Assembly (NCBI GenBank): GCA_903885855.1
Contig: CAISKG010000486.1
Location: 1 to 35,043, forward strand
Reading direction: 5' to 3'
DNA from: an uncultured Planctomycetaceae bacterium
Lineage (GTDB): Bacteria; Planctomycetota; Planctomycetia; Pirellulales; UBA1268
DNA length: 35,043 nucleotides
The position numbers and the translations under genes were made by a program. The notes under the pieces are model-generated. The model was not told where the DNA came from. It worked only from the letters and a program-made list of their open reading frames with translations, and searched no databases. Below, piece after piece: positions 17,601 through 27,819 of this stretch; within the stretch, counting starts at the first letter, position 1; every line of letters starts with the position of its first letter.

Positions 17601-18818
17601 CGCATCCCCGAGCTCGAGGGCGGCAGCTGGGGCCGCGGGCGGCGCGTGTTCCTCTCCGAGGCGGCCGGCTGCTCGAAGTGCCATGCGATCGGGGGCGGCG
17701 GGCCGGCGATCGGCCCCGATCTCGGCAATCTCGTCCACCGCGACCTCGCCGGCGTGACGCGCGACATCCGCCACCCCTCCTTCGCCATCAATCCCGACTT
17801 CACCACGCACGTCGTCCGGCTCGCCGACGGCCGCGTGCTCACCGGGGTGTTGCAGTCGCGTGACGGGAAGCTCCTCCTCGGCGACACCGAGGGACGCTGG
17901 ACGGAGCTCGATCGCGGGGCCATCGAGGGCGTCGAGCCGTCCCCCGTGTCGGTGATGCCGCAGGGCCTCCTCGACAAGCTCACGCCCGACGACGTGCGCG
18001 ACCTCCTCGCCTACCTCCTCCTCCCGGCCCCGGCGATGCCGCTGGAGTCGCCGCTCGACGCCCCGCCGGTGCGGTCGCGGGCGGAGGTCGCCGCGGCGCT
18101 CGCCGGCAGCGCGGGGGTGACGGCGCCGCGGCCGCTGTCGGTGGTGCTCGTCGACGGTGCCAAGGACCACGGCCCCGGCGAGCACGACTACCCGGCGTGG
18201 CGCGAGCGCTGGGTGCAGCTGCTGGCGGCGGCGGAGAACGTGCGCGTGGAGCCGGCGCGGGAGTTCCCCTCGGAGGAGCAGCTCGCCGCCGCCGACGTGC
18301 TCGTGTTCTTCCAGCGCGGCAGCTTCGGCCAGCGTCGCCCCGAGGCGCTCGACGCCTTCCTCGCCCGCGGCGGCGGGGCCGTCTACATCCACTGGGCGGT
18401 CGACGGCCGCGACCGCGCCGGGGACTTCGCCCGCCGCATCGGCCTGGCCGCCGAGGGCGGGGCGATCGCCTTCCGCCACGGTCCGCTCGAGCTGGCCTTC
18501 CCCGAGCGCGACCACCCGATCGTGCGCAACTTCGCCGGCCTCGCGCTCCACGACGAGAGCTACTGGCGGCTCACCGGCGACACCGCCGGGATCACGGTCC
18601 TGGCGACGAGCACCGAGGAGGGGACGCCGACCCCGCAGCTGTGGGTCAAGGAGGAGGGGGCGGGGCGCGTCTTCGTGAGCATCCCCGGGCACTACAGCTG
18701 GACGTTCGACGACCCGCTGTTCCGGATCCTGCTGCTGCGGGGCATCGCCTGGGCGGCCCACGAGCCGGTCGACCGCTTCAACGACCTGGTCACACCGGGC
18801 GCGCGCCTCGGCCGCTAG
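14673..18818 (+). CDS. Large secreted LamG / beta-propeller / cytochrome c / ThuA multidomain protein
   Basis: A 1381-residue protein. An exported N-terminus (about 1-25) leads to a LamG/concanavalin-like domain (about 30-265; VLRFDGVDDHL, DVAEVILFDRVLDAEET). A propeller of the PVC membrane-bound dehydrogenase type follows (about 285-650; VNNVRFRADGTLVTLGYGGDI, DTDGDGLEDSA). Residues 650-970 form a less clear, probably beta-rich region. A class I cytochrome c domain has its single heme motif CSKCH at 1000-1004, with GPAIGPDLGNL and a likely axial Met in SVMPQGLL near 1095. The last 220 residues are ThuA-like (LSVVLVDGAKDHGPGEHDYP, PGHYSWTFDDPLFRILLLRGIAWA). In this lineage such proteins are linked to periplasmic sugar oxidation or turnover; electron transfer through the heme is inferred. 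There is no internal stop or frameshift. ATG 14673 directly precedes the signal-like segment. Confidence 0.88.
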   Translation: MPDVRRVAAILAALHGLPAALPVRGDDPLPPGVIVHLDAGDAAPGAVDGLVDRAAAGRRFAQPVEGARPAAVRVGDATVLRFDGVDDHLRATGTGLAAGSLSLFVVAAPHANPGDFRGFFAANAPGRRDYESGFTLDLGPGPTRAFDQVNVEGAGFGGARDLAGSSAPFGTLHVLEAVVDGAAGEVRLAIDGVPEGTRPLAAGPVALDELTLGARYYTNGPGAQQVRGGLRGDVAEVILFDRVLDAEETLAVRRRLAARHAALGAALPASLPPPPGGGVPLELVADPPAIQMLVPGFEVRELPVSLANVNNVRFRADGTLVTLGYGGDIHLLRDTDGDGLEDSARRWYHNQGSLRGPIGLLLTPPGYEHGDGMFVASKGKVSLLLDRDGDEAADHERVVADGWREIAQNVDATGLAMGADGSLYFALDVADFANAYLLDAEGRARYDVRDERGTIQRILPDLSRRETVCTGMRFPIALAFNDRGDLFCTEQEGATWLPNGNPFDELLHVRLDGTAPRANVTGMRHFGFPPRHPVHNPGVIDEPSTFDYGPQHQSTCGMVFNPGVAAGRPFGPPSWAGDAIVCGESRGKLWRTTLVPTREGYVADSRLIACLQMLTVDAAVAPDGDLVVACHSGPPDWGTGPAGIGRLFRISARRHPTPRPVAAWAEGPGEIRIAFDRPVDPSALSGLAAGTVVEYGASVRAGDRFETLEPSYAVVQAQKLAPRHRLAVASAALTADRRTVVLGTAGIPGRTHLAVSLPFAETDGGEADRPGALPRHATIDVDASTDGVTAAWVPAADADGGPGPRAGSIAGWLPHLDLAVSRRLTLGSAGHDELWERLRGPGRLELATRIDATHLLRPAVQPGSTLDHQWPPETATITIRADGALDVAAAVSARPLDVAVTRDAAGDTLATLTLPPGSTEPVDVRLSLPTGGPRPPRLEVAFHTDEDGTLRPLPLSRFILPWASAAAADPLAAAPRRIPELEGGSWGRGRRVFLSEAAGCSKCHAIGGGGPAIGPDLGNLVHRDLAGVTRDIRHPSFAINPDFTTHVVRLADGRVLTGVLQSRDGKLLLGDTEGRWTELDRGAIEGVEPSPVSVMPQGLLDKLTPDDVRDLLAYLLLPAPAMPLESPLDAPPVRSRAEVAAALAGSAGVTAPRPLSVVLVDGAKDHGPGEHDYPAWRERWVQLLAAAENVRVEPAREFPSEEQLAAADVLVFFQRGSFGQRRPEALDAFLARGGGAVYIHWAVDGRDRAGDFARRIGLAAEGGAIAFRHGPLELAFPERDHPIVRNFAGLALHDESYWRLTGDTAGITVLATSTEEGTPTPQLWVKEEGAGRVFVSIPGHYSWTFDDPLFRILLLRGIAWAAHEPVDRFNDLVTPGARLGR

Positions 18819-18830
18819 GGGAAGGTGGAA

Positions 18831-18858
18831 AAGTCATCCATGCCCCCACCGGCCGCGT
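18831..18858 (+). repeat. Dispersed 28-bp element, copy 2
   Basis: This stretch begins AAGTCATCCATGC, ends CCACCGGCCGCGT, and starts 13 bases after the LamG/ThuA gene stop. It aligns with 13620-13646 with two substitutions and one gap. A 7-bp hairpin follows immediately. Confidence 0.6.
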
Positions 18859-18862
18859 GCCA

Positions 18863-18880
18863 GCCGCCGCATCCGGCGGC
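18863..18880. terminator. Hairpin between convergent genes, possible terminator
   Basis: GCCGCCG (18863-18869), loop CATC, and CGGCGGC (18874-18880) give a perfect 7-bp stem in the 105-bp convergent gap. A 12-base palindrome, GGGCCGCGGCCC, lies at 18908-18919 just before the acyltransferase stop. There is no T-tract on either side. Confidence 0.4.
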
Positions 18881-18923
18881 GGATCGGTGTGTCGACAGCG
18901 TGCCAGGGGGCCGCGGCCCGCCG

Positions 18924-19961
18924 TCAGGCCCCGCGCCGCGGCGCGAAGGCGGAGCGGAAATCGGCCCACCCCGAGGGAAACAGCGCCGACCGCAGCCGCG
19001 GCGTCGCCGCGATCACGCGCCCCGCCACCAGCGAGAGGGCGATCGTCGCCACGAGGATCCCCACCCCCATCCGCCACCCCGCCCCGTCGTCGACGCGGAG
19101 CACCGCGAGCAGCCCGTAGAAGATCAGCGTGTGGCAGAGGTAGATGACGAACGATTCCCGCCCCAGCAGCGCCAAGGCCCGCGAGACGCCCGCCGGCAGG
19201 GGCGCCGCGAACAGCGCCAGGAACGCCGCGAGCAGGAAGGCGTCCTGCACCAGCAGCGCGGGAAGGTCGAGCGACGCGACGCGGAACGTCGCCCCCGTGC
19301 GAAACAGCGCCGCCCCGGAGACGACGGCCGCGGCGGCGGCCGGCCAGAAGAGGGCCCCGGGCGCGACGCGCCCCCACACCGCCCGCGCGCAGGTCGCGGG
19401 GAAGAGGAGGAAGGCCGCCGTCCGCACGAACCAGGGCACGCCGCCGGGGAGGGTGTCCGGCAGGAGCGCCAGGGCGACGTGCACGACGGCGGCCACCGCC
19501 GGCACGAGCGCCCCGGCCCAGCGCCGCAGCGCCGTGTCGAAGAGCGTGAAGCTGATGAGCGCGGGGAGGAACCAGAGCATCGACACGCCCGCCACGCTCT
19601 TCAGCGACGCCTCGGTGGGGGCCACCACGCAGCGCACGAGCCCCAGGGGCAGCTCGCGGAGCCCGGCCCCGCGGCGCAGCACCACCGTGAACACGACCGC
19701 GTAGAGGACGAGGAACGCGAGGTAGGGGATCTCGTAGCGGAGGAGCTTGTCGACGAGCTTGCGCCGGTCGGGCAGCCCCTTCGACAGGCAGGCCGAGAGA
19801 AGGAAGAACGACTGCACGTGGAACAGGTACAGCATCCGCCGGAAATCGTCGTACGCCGACGTGATCAGCCCGTTGTGGCCGATGACGATGAGGAGGATGA
19901 GGATGCCCTTGAGGCGGTCGACGGCGATCGACGGCCCGTCCTTCGCGGCGTTGGGGTCCAT
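18924..19961 (-). CDS. Membrane acyltransferase, acyltransferase-3 (OafA/NodX-like) family
   Basis: A 345-residue polytopic membrane protein. It has about ten hydrophobic segments and the family opening VDRLKGILILLIVIGHNG, where the His near the end of the first helix is the expected catalytic residue. RMLYLFHVQSFFLLSACL and MLWFLPALISF are also typical. Family members transfer acyl groups (often acetyl) to sugars, peptidoglycan or secondary metabolites. ATG 19961 was chosen over the GTG at 20006 in the ORF track, because that start would overlap the carB stop and only adds a Pro/Gly-rich tail. It lies 37 bp after carB on the same strand, so it may be read through from carB. Acceptor unknown. 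Confidence 0.88.
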   Translation of the reverse strand: MDPNAAKDGPSIAVDRLKGILILLIVIGHNGLITSAYDDFRRMLYLFHVQSFFLLSACLSKGLPDRRKLVDKLLRYEIPYLAFLVLYAVVFTVVLRRGAGLRELPLGLVRCVVAPTEASLKSVAGVSMLWFLPALISFTLFDTALRRWAGALVPAVAAVVHVALALLPDTLPGGVPWFVRTAAFLLFPATCARAVWGRVAPGALFWPAAAAAVVSGAALFRTGATFRVASLDLPALLVQDAFLLAAFLALFAAPLPAGVSRALALLGRESFVIYLCHTLIFYGLLAVLRVDDGAGWRMGVGILVATIALSLVAGRVIAATPRLRSALFPSGWADFRSAFAPRRGA

Positions 19962-19998
19962 GCGCGGCCTCCCCGGGCCGATCCCTGCCGGCGGCGGC

Positions 19999-23256
<3,258 letters not shown>

Positions 23257-23333
23257 GGAGGGGGGGAAGGAGGGCCGGCCGGCGGGTGCGCGCGGCGCGG
23301 CGGGAGGGGACTGGCTCCGGGCAAACTCGGCAA

Positions 23334-23363
23334 ACCCTACCATCAGCCGCGGTCGATCAGCAA
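23334..23363 (-). promoter_or_regulatory. Candidate carB promoter
   Basis: On the minus strand TTGCTG (23363-23358), an 18-bp spacer and TAGGGT (23339-23334) lie upstream of carB. The -10 sits in GGTAGGGT, which fits the pattern seen elsewhere in the window. The predicted leader is about 70 bases. It faces the ahpD promoter across a few tens of bases. Confidence 0.4.
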
Positions 23364-23371
23364 CGAACGGC

Positions 23372-23377
23372 TACAAT
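23372..23377 (+). promoter_or_regulatory. Candidate -10 element for the ahpD-led operon
   Basis: TACAAT within GCTACAATTCCCG lies about 46 bp before the ahpD start. No good -35 match was found at 16-18 bp. The near-identical GCTAGAATCCCGC upstream of the PP2C gene supports it as a real element. Confidence 0.45.
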
Positions 23378-23423
23378 TCCCGACTCCCGCGCGTGTCGCG
23401 CTCCCCCGGACTGCGGAGGCCCC

Positions 23424-23963
23424 ATGTCGATCCCCACGCCCGCCCTCGACGCCCTGCGCGACTCGCTCCCGGACGATCTCAAGGACATCCGCCTCAATCT
23501 GTCGAGCGTCCTGGCCGGGGAGACCCTCTCGCCGGCCCAGGCGCTGGGCACGGCCCTGGCCTCGGCCCGCTTCCTCCGCGCGGGGCGGCTGGTGGAGGCG
23601 CTCGAGAGCGACGCCCGGGGGGCGCTCGGGGACGGGGCCGGCGCGGTGCTCGCCGACGCCGTGGCCGCCTCCGGGCTGATGGCGATGAACACCGTCTACT
23701 ACCGCTTCCGCCACATGGTGGGCAAGGAGAGCTACGCCGCCCGGGCGCCGCGGCTGCGGATGAGCCGCATGATCCAGCCAGCCACCGGCAAGCTCGACTT
23801 CGAGCTCATGAGCCTGGCCTGCGCCGCCCTGGCGGGCTGCGAGGTCTGCATCCAGAACCACGAGAAGAGCCTCCTCCACGAGGGCGCGAGCGAGGACGCC
23901 TGCCACGACGCCGTGCGCGTGGCGGCGGTGGTCGCGGCCGCCGCCTGCGGTCTCTCGGCATGA
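23424..23963 (+). CDS. ahpD: AhpD-like alkylhydroperoxidase / carboxymuconolactone decarboxylase family protein
   Basis: A 179-residue protein of AhpD length. The active-site signature is complete except for one position: Glu127, then CEVC (Cys139 and Cys142) and His146, spaced as Glu118, Cys130, Cys133 and His137 in M. tuberculosis AhpD. The His132 equivalent is Val141. AhpD enzymes reduce peroxides or recycle AhpC through the CxxC pair. No ahpC lies in the window, so the partner is unknown and a different peroxidatic role is possible. ATG 23424 has GGAGG four bases upstream; the ORF track start at 23286 adds an unconvincing leader. Its stop overlaps the next gene's start as ATGA. Confidence 0.85.
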   Translation: MSIPTPALDALRDSLPDDLKDIRLNLSSVLAGETLSPAQALGTALASARFLRAGRLVEALESDARGALGDGAGAVLADAVAASGLMAMNTVYYRFRHMVGKESYAARAPRLRMSRMIQPATGKLDFELMSLACAALAGCEVCIQNHEKSLLHEGASEDACHDAVRVAAVVAAAACGLSA

Positions 23964-25249
23964 GCCGGCCGGCTCCGCCGAGCCGCGCGGCGAGCCCCCG
24001 GCGACGGCTCCTGGTGCTGCTCCTCGTGCCCGGGCTCGTCGCGGCCGAATCCGCCACGCCCGCCGGGCCCGAGGCCGGGGGTCGGCCCGCCGAGGTGCGG
24101 CTGCAGATCCTCAACCGCGCGCCCGAGACCGCCACGGTGTCGCAGCTCGGCGCCGGCCGCCCGCCGGCACCGGCCGCCACGATCCCCGCCGGCGGGCAGG
24201 TGATCCTCCCCGCCGAGGCGGGGACGGAGTTCGTGATCGTCGGCGCGACCACCGGCCTCGAGGAGCGCGTCGCCGCGCGGCTGCCGGTGCAGGCCTTCGT
24301 CTTCCGGCCCGATCCGGCTCCTCCCGCGGGCGTGGAGGCCGATCCCGAAGGGCGCGTCGTCCCTCCGCCGGCGGCGCTGAAGGTCGATCCGTTCCACGCC
24401 AAGTGCACCACCGCCGGCGGCTTCCCCATCGTGGCCTCGGCCCGCGTCAGCGACTTCGCGCTCCTCGAGGCCGCCCACCTCGTCGACGCCCTGCTCGCGG
24501 CGCGCCCCGACGTGCGGCGGGCGCTGGTCGAATCGGGCACGCGGCTGTGCATCCTCGGCCACGACGAATACACGACCGACCTGCCGGAGTTCGCCTTCCT
24601 GGCCGAGGGCGCGCCGGAGGGCTTCCCGGGCCTCTCGGGGCGCGACTACTGGGACGCCCGGGCGCGGGGCACCGGGGGGAGCGCCACCGACCCCTACTGC
24701 TCCTGCGGCGAGGAGAATCTCCTCGGCTACGAGGGCGATCCGTACGCCGCGGAGTGCGTGCTGATCCACGAGTTCGCCCACGCCGTCCACCTCCGCGGCA
24801 TGGCCAACGTCGACCCCTCCTTCGACGCCCGGCTGCGGGCGGCCTACGACGCGGCCCTGCGCGAGGGACTCTGGAAGGGCACCTACGCGTCGGTGAACCA
24901 CCACGAGTACTTCGCCGAGGGGGTGCAGAGCTGGTTCGATGACAACCGGGTCGACGACCACGACCACAACCACGTCCATCGGCGGAGCCAGCTCGTCGAG
25001 TACGACCCCCGCCTCGCGGCCCTCTGCCGGGAGGTCTTCGGCGACGCCGAGCTCCGCTACACCAAGCCCGCCACGCGGCTCTCGGGCCACCTCGCCGGCT
25101 ATGATCCCGCGACCGCCCCGCGCTTCGCGTGGCCGGCCAGGCTCGCGGAGGCGCAGGCCCGTATCCTGCGGCACGCGCAGGATCGCTCCCGCGACGCCGG
25201 CCCGCGCCCCGGCCCCCCGGAGGATGACGATGCCCACGCCCCCCGCTGA
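23960..25249 (+). CDS. Secreted HExxH zinc metallopeptidase-like protein
   Basis: A 429-residue protein. Residues 1-30 form a signal peptide (RRRLLVLLLVPGLVAAES). The zinc motif is HEFAH at 270-274 in LIHEFAHAVHLRGM. A second conserved stretch, NHHEYFAEGVQSWFD (313-327), probably supplies the third ligand, Glu316 or Glu320, as in gluzincins of the anthrax-lethal-factor-like fold. Four Cys (149, 197, 247, 249) in the mature part could form disulfides. A His/Asp cluster (DDHDHNHVH, 332-340) follows the active site and could bind extra metal. The N-terminal 45-140 region looks beta-rich. Substrate and exact family are unknown. The start ATG overlaps the ahpD stop, so translation is coupled. The 3' end overlaps the AAA+ gene by 20 bp in another frame. 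Confidence 0.75.
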   Translation: MSRPAPPSRAASPRRRLLVLLLVPGLVAAESATPAGPEAGGRPAEVRLQILNRAPETATVSQLGAGRPPAPAATIPAGGQVILPAEAGTEFVIVGATTGLEERVAARLPVQAFVFRPDPAPPAGVEADPEGRVVPPPAALKVDPFHAKCTTAGGFPIVASARVSDFALLEAAHLVDALLAARPDVRRALVESGTRLCILGHDEYTTDLPEFAFLAEGAPEGFPGLSGRDYWDARARGTGGSATDPYCSCGEENLLGYEGDPYAAECVLIHEFAHAVHLRGMANVDPSFDARLRAAYDAALREGLWKGTYASVNHHEYFAEGVQSWFDDNRVDDHDHNHVHRRSQLVEYDPRLAALCREVFGDAELRYTKPATRLSGHLAGYDPATAPRFAWPARLAEAQARILRHAQDRSRDAGPRPGPPEDDDAHAPR

Positions 25250-26582
25250 AGAGCCCGCGTCGCGCCGGCCGGGCCGGACCGTCGAGGAGATCCTCGCCGA
25301 CGCCGGCGAGGAGGCGAGGGGGGCGCTGCGCGTCCTGGGGGAGCTGGTGGGCAACGAGCCGCCGGGGGTGGCCGGACCGGTCCCCTTCGCCGCCCGGCAC
25401 CTCGGCGTCGATCCGCTCGCCGTCGCCGCCACGCGCTACACCGGGCCCGCCTCGGCCCTGGCCGTGCTCGGCAACCTGATGCGCCTCGAGATGGAACGCC
25501 ACGGCGCGGCGGTGGCGATCGGCTCGCCCGGCGAGGGGGCCCCACCGGCGTGGTCGCAGATCGACCTCGGCCTCGACGCCCACGGGCTGCCGCTCGAGGT
25601 CACCGTGCCCGGGAAGATGATCGTCGCCTTCCCCGCCGGGACCATCGCCCCGGTGCCGCTGTGCCTGAAGATCGTCGACACGCCGCAGTGGCAGCGCGAG
25701 TTCACGGTCCTCTCGACCGTGGCCGACAAGCGCGTCGCCGAGGAGACGATGAAACGCCTCCGGGAGCGCGTGTGCGGCGGGGAGAACCCGCTCCGCGGGC
25801 GGGTGCTCCAGGCGAGCGTCGGCGACTGCGGCCTGTCGATCGGCGTCTGCCCCGCCATCGACGCCGGGCGCGAGGGCCTCGTGCTCCCCGACGAGGTGTG
25901 GCGCGAGGTCGACGTCTTCCTCGCCGCCGCCACCACGCGGCGCGACCTGCTGCGGAGCCTCGGCCTGGGCACCAACCGCGGCCTGCTCGTGGCGGGGCCG
26001 CCGGGGGTGGGGAAGACGTACCTGGTGCGCGTGATCGCCGCGGCGCTCGCCGGCCGCTACACGACGATCCTCGCCGACGCCCACGCCATGCGCCACGTGC
26101 TGGCCGAACTGTACGCCGAGGCGGAGACCTTCGGACCCTCGCTCGTGGTCCTCGACGACATCGACCTCGTCCTCGGCCACCGCGACGCCTCGCACGACAA
26201 CGCCCCCCTGGCCGACTTCCTCGCCACGCTCGACGGGGCCCGGCAGCGCCAGGACGTCCTCACCATCGCCACCACGAACGACCCGCAGTCGCTCGACCCG
26301 GCGGCGCAGCGCGCCAACCGCTTCGACACCATCGTCTCCCTCCCCCTTCCCGACGCCGCGACGCGCACCCGGATCCTCGAGCGCCACCTGGGGCCGCTGG
26401 GGCTGCCGATCGACCCGGCCGATCTGGCCGCCGAGCTCGACGGCGCCACCGGCGCCGACGTGCGCGAGGTGGTGCGCCGCGCGGTGCTCGAGCACGGCGC
26501 CACCTTCGACACGGCCCAGCTCGCCGAGATCGTGCGCTCCGGCCGGTGGCGCGCGACGGTCAACCGGCGGAAGTACCTCTGA
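25230..26582 (+). CDS. AAA+ family ATPase
   Basis: A 450-residue cytoplasmic protein. Residues 1-240 are an N-terminal region I do not recognise in detail; it contains NPLRGRVLQAS (186-196), similar to segments preceding the ATPase in bacterial SpoVK-like AAA proteins. The AAA module has Walker A GPPGVGKT (256-263), Walker B LVVLDDID (305-312), sensor 1 ATTND (347-351) and a second-region arginine stretch QRANRFD (360-366) where RPGRFD is usual. The Walker B acid pair is Asp-Asp rather than Asp-Glu. No peptidase domain or membrane segment is present, so it is not FtsH. It may remodel a partner protein. ATG 25230 was chosen over 25224 because GGAGG (25219-25223) is six bases from 25230 but abuts 25224. 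It overlaps the peptidase gene and converges with the cupin gene. Confidence 0.85.
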   Translation: MPTPPAEEPASRRPGRTVEEILADAGEEARGALRVLGELVGNEPPGVAGPVPFAARHLGVDPLAVAATRYTGPASALAVLGNLMRLEMERHGAAVAIGSPGEGAPPAWSQIDLGLDAHGLPLEVTVPGKMIVAFPAGTIAPVPLCLKIVDTPQWQREFTVLSTVADKRVAEETMKRLRERVCGGENPLRGRVLQASVGDCGLSIGVCPAIDAGREGLVLPDEVWREVDVFLAAATTRRDLLRSLGLGTNRGLLVAGPPGVGKTYLVRVIAAALAGRYTTILADAHAMRHVLAELYAEAETFGPSLVVLDDIDLVLGHRDASHDNAPLADFLATLDGARQRQDVLTIATTNDPQSLDPAAQRANRFDTIVSLPLPDAATRTRILERHLGPLGLPIDPADLAAELDGATGADVREVVRRAVLEHGATFDTAQLAEIVRSGRWRATVNRRKYL

Positions 26583-27819
26583 GCGCGCCGGTCGCGGTGG
26601 CGCGGATCTCGGCGTCGAGGAGGACGAGCGTCCCCTCCCGGGCCTCGAGGGTGGCCGGGATGCCCGCCGGCAGGCCGACGTGATCGTGGGGCCCGAGCGC
26701 CGTCTCCTCCCCCGCCACCACGAGCCGCCCCGTGCCGGCCACCACCGACACCGCGCGGAAGCGCTCCGGATGGACCGTCGTCGGCCGGCCGGCGACGACG
26801 CGCTCGATCGAGAGCTCGATCCCCCCCGTGCCGCCGCGGTCGGTGCGCTCCGCCGGCACGAGCGTGCGCCGCGCGGCACCGGCGCCGGAGAGGGTGCGGG
26901 CGATCTCGCGCTCGAGGAACACGGTGCCGTTGAGCTCTGGGGCGTCCGGGGGGACGTCGCCGAGCAACCCCGGATCGGCCGGATCGGACTCGACGTCGAG
27001 GAACACGCCCCACCCCCCGCGCCGCAGCGAGCCGAACACGAACGGCACGTGGTGCATCCCGGGGCCGACGTTCACGTAGCCGTGCCGCGTCCCCGGCGGG
27101 ATCGGCATCGCGTAGCCCTCGGTGACGACGGCGGCGCGGTCGCCGAGGACGGTGCGGCCGTTGAGCGGCGAATAGCCGAGGTGGATCTCCACCCCCTCGC
27201 GATGGCGGTGGAAGGGGACGTCGGACCGCTGGCCGTCGAGCCAGGCGAGATTCCAGGAGTGGTCGTCGCCGTAGACGAGGGGCACGATGCCGATCCCGAG
27301 CGCCGGCACGCGGAAGGATCCCTGCGGCGGCGCCGCGGTGTCGCGCGTGGGCGACAGGCCGTTTCCCGCCGTGATCGCCTCCATCTGGGCCACGAACCGG
27401 GCCCGGATGGTCGCCAGCGCCGCGTCGGCGCCGTCGCGGCCCGCGGCGTCGAGCGCGGCCAGGACGCGGGCCACGCCCATGGCGTAGGGGCGGAAGGTGG
27501 CGAGCAGGACGCGCTCGTCCCGCTCCACGGCGAGCATCGAGCGATCGGCGAGGTCGGCGAGGCACTCCCGCGCCCGCTCCACCCAGGGGGCCGCGCCCGC
27601 CCCGACCGCGACGCCCCCCAGCGCCTCGCGCGTGGCGTGGAAGGCCCCGATGACGTGCCGGCGGAAGGCGTGGGCGTAGAGCCGCGCCAGGGCCACGTCG
27701 CGCGGCGTCGCGGCGGAGGGATCGCGGCCGCGCGCGTACCCCTCCTCGGCGAGGGCCACGAGACGACGGTAGTTGGGATGGATCCCGAGCGGCTCGCCCG
27801 CCCCGGCCTGCCCGGTCAT
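26560..27819 (-). CDS. Bicupin protein with a helical N-terminal domain
   Basis: A 419-residue protein with no signal peptide. Residues 1-160 are mostly helical and unrecognised. The first cupin (about 170-275) has HRHREGVEIH, with His204, His206 and Glu211, and a second-motif His246 in PIPPGTRHGYVNVG; these are suitable metal ligands. The second cupin (about 335-405) has VVAGTGRLVVAG and GLPAGIPATLEA, like the C-terminal domain of mannose-6-phosphate isomerases, but lacks the first metal-binding His pair. A role in sugar binding or isomerisation is an inference. ATG 27819 overlaps the SDR gene stop as ATGA. The 3' end overlaps the convergent AAA+ gene by 23 bp. Confidence 0.8.
   Translation of the reverse strand: MTGQAGAGEPLGIHPNYRRLVALAEEGYARGRDPSAATPRDVALARLYAHAFRRHVIGAFHATREALGGVAVGAGAAPWVERARECLADLADRSMLAVERDERVLLATFRPYAMGVARVLAALDAAGRDGADAALATIRARFVAQMEAITAGNGLSPTRDTAAPPQGSFRVPALGIGIVPLVYGDDHSWNLAWLDGQRSDVPFHRHREGVEIHLGYSPLNGRTVLGDRAAVVTEGYAMPIPPGTRHGYVNVGPGMHHVPFVFGSLRRGGWGVFLDVESDPADPGLLGDVPPDAPELNGTVFLEREIARTLSGAGAARRTLVPAERTDRGGTGGIELSIERVVAGRPTTVHPERFRAVSVVAGTGRLVVAGEETALGPHDHVGLPAGIPATLEAREGTLVLLDAEIRATATGALRGTSAG

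Noticed and set aside
16302-18761. Minus-strand 819-aa ORF opposite the LamG/ThuA gene
   Set aside because: It is a high-GC antisense frame with no recognisable motif; the sense frame has clear domains.
14673-18818. Possible assembly fusion of separate genes in the 1381-aa protein
   Set aside because: The frame is continuous, composition is uniform, and the same domain families are known to fuse in this lineage.
18908-18919. Palindrome GGGCCGCGGCCC as an operator
   Set aside because: It lies just after a gene end in a convergent gap, and short GC palindromes are expected by chance at this composition.
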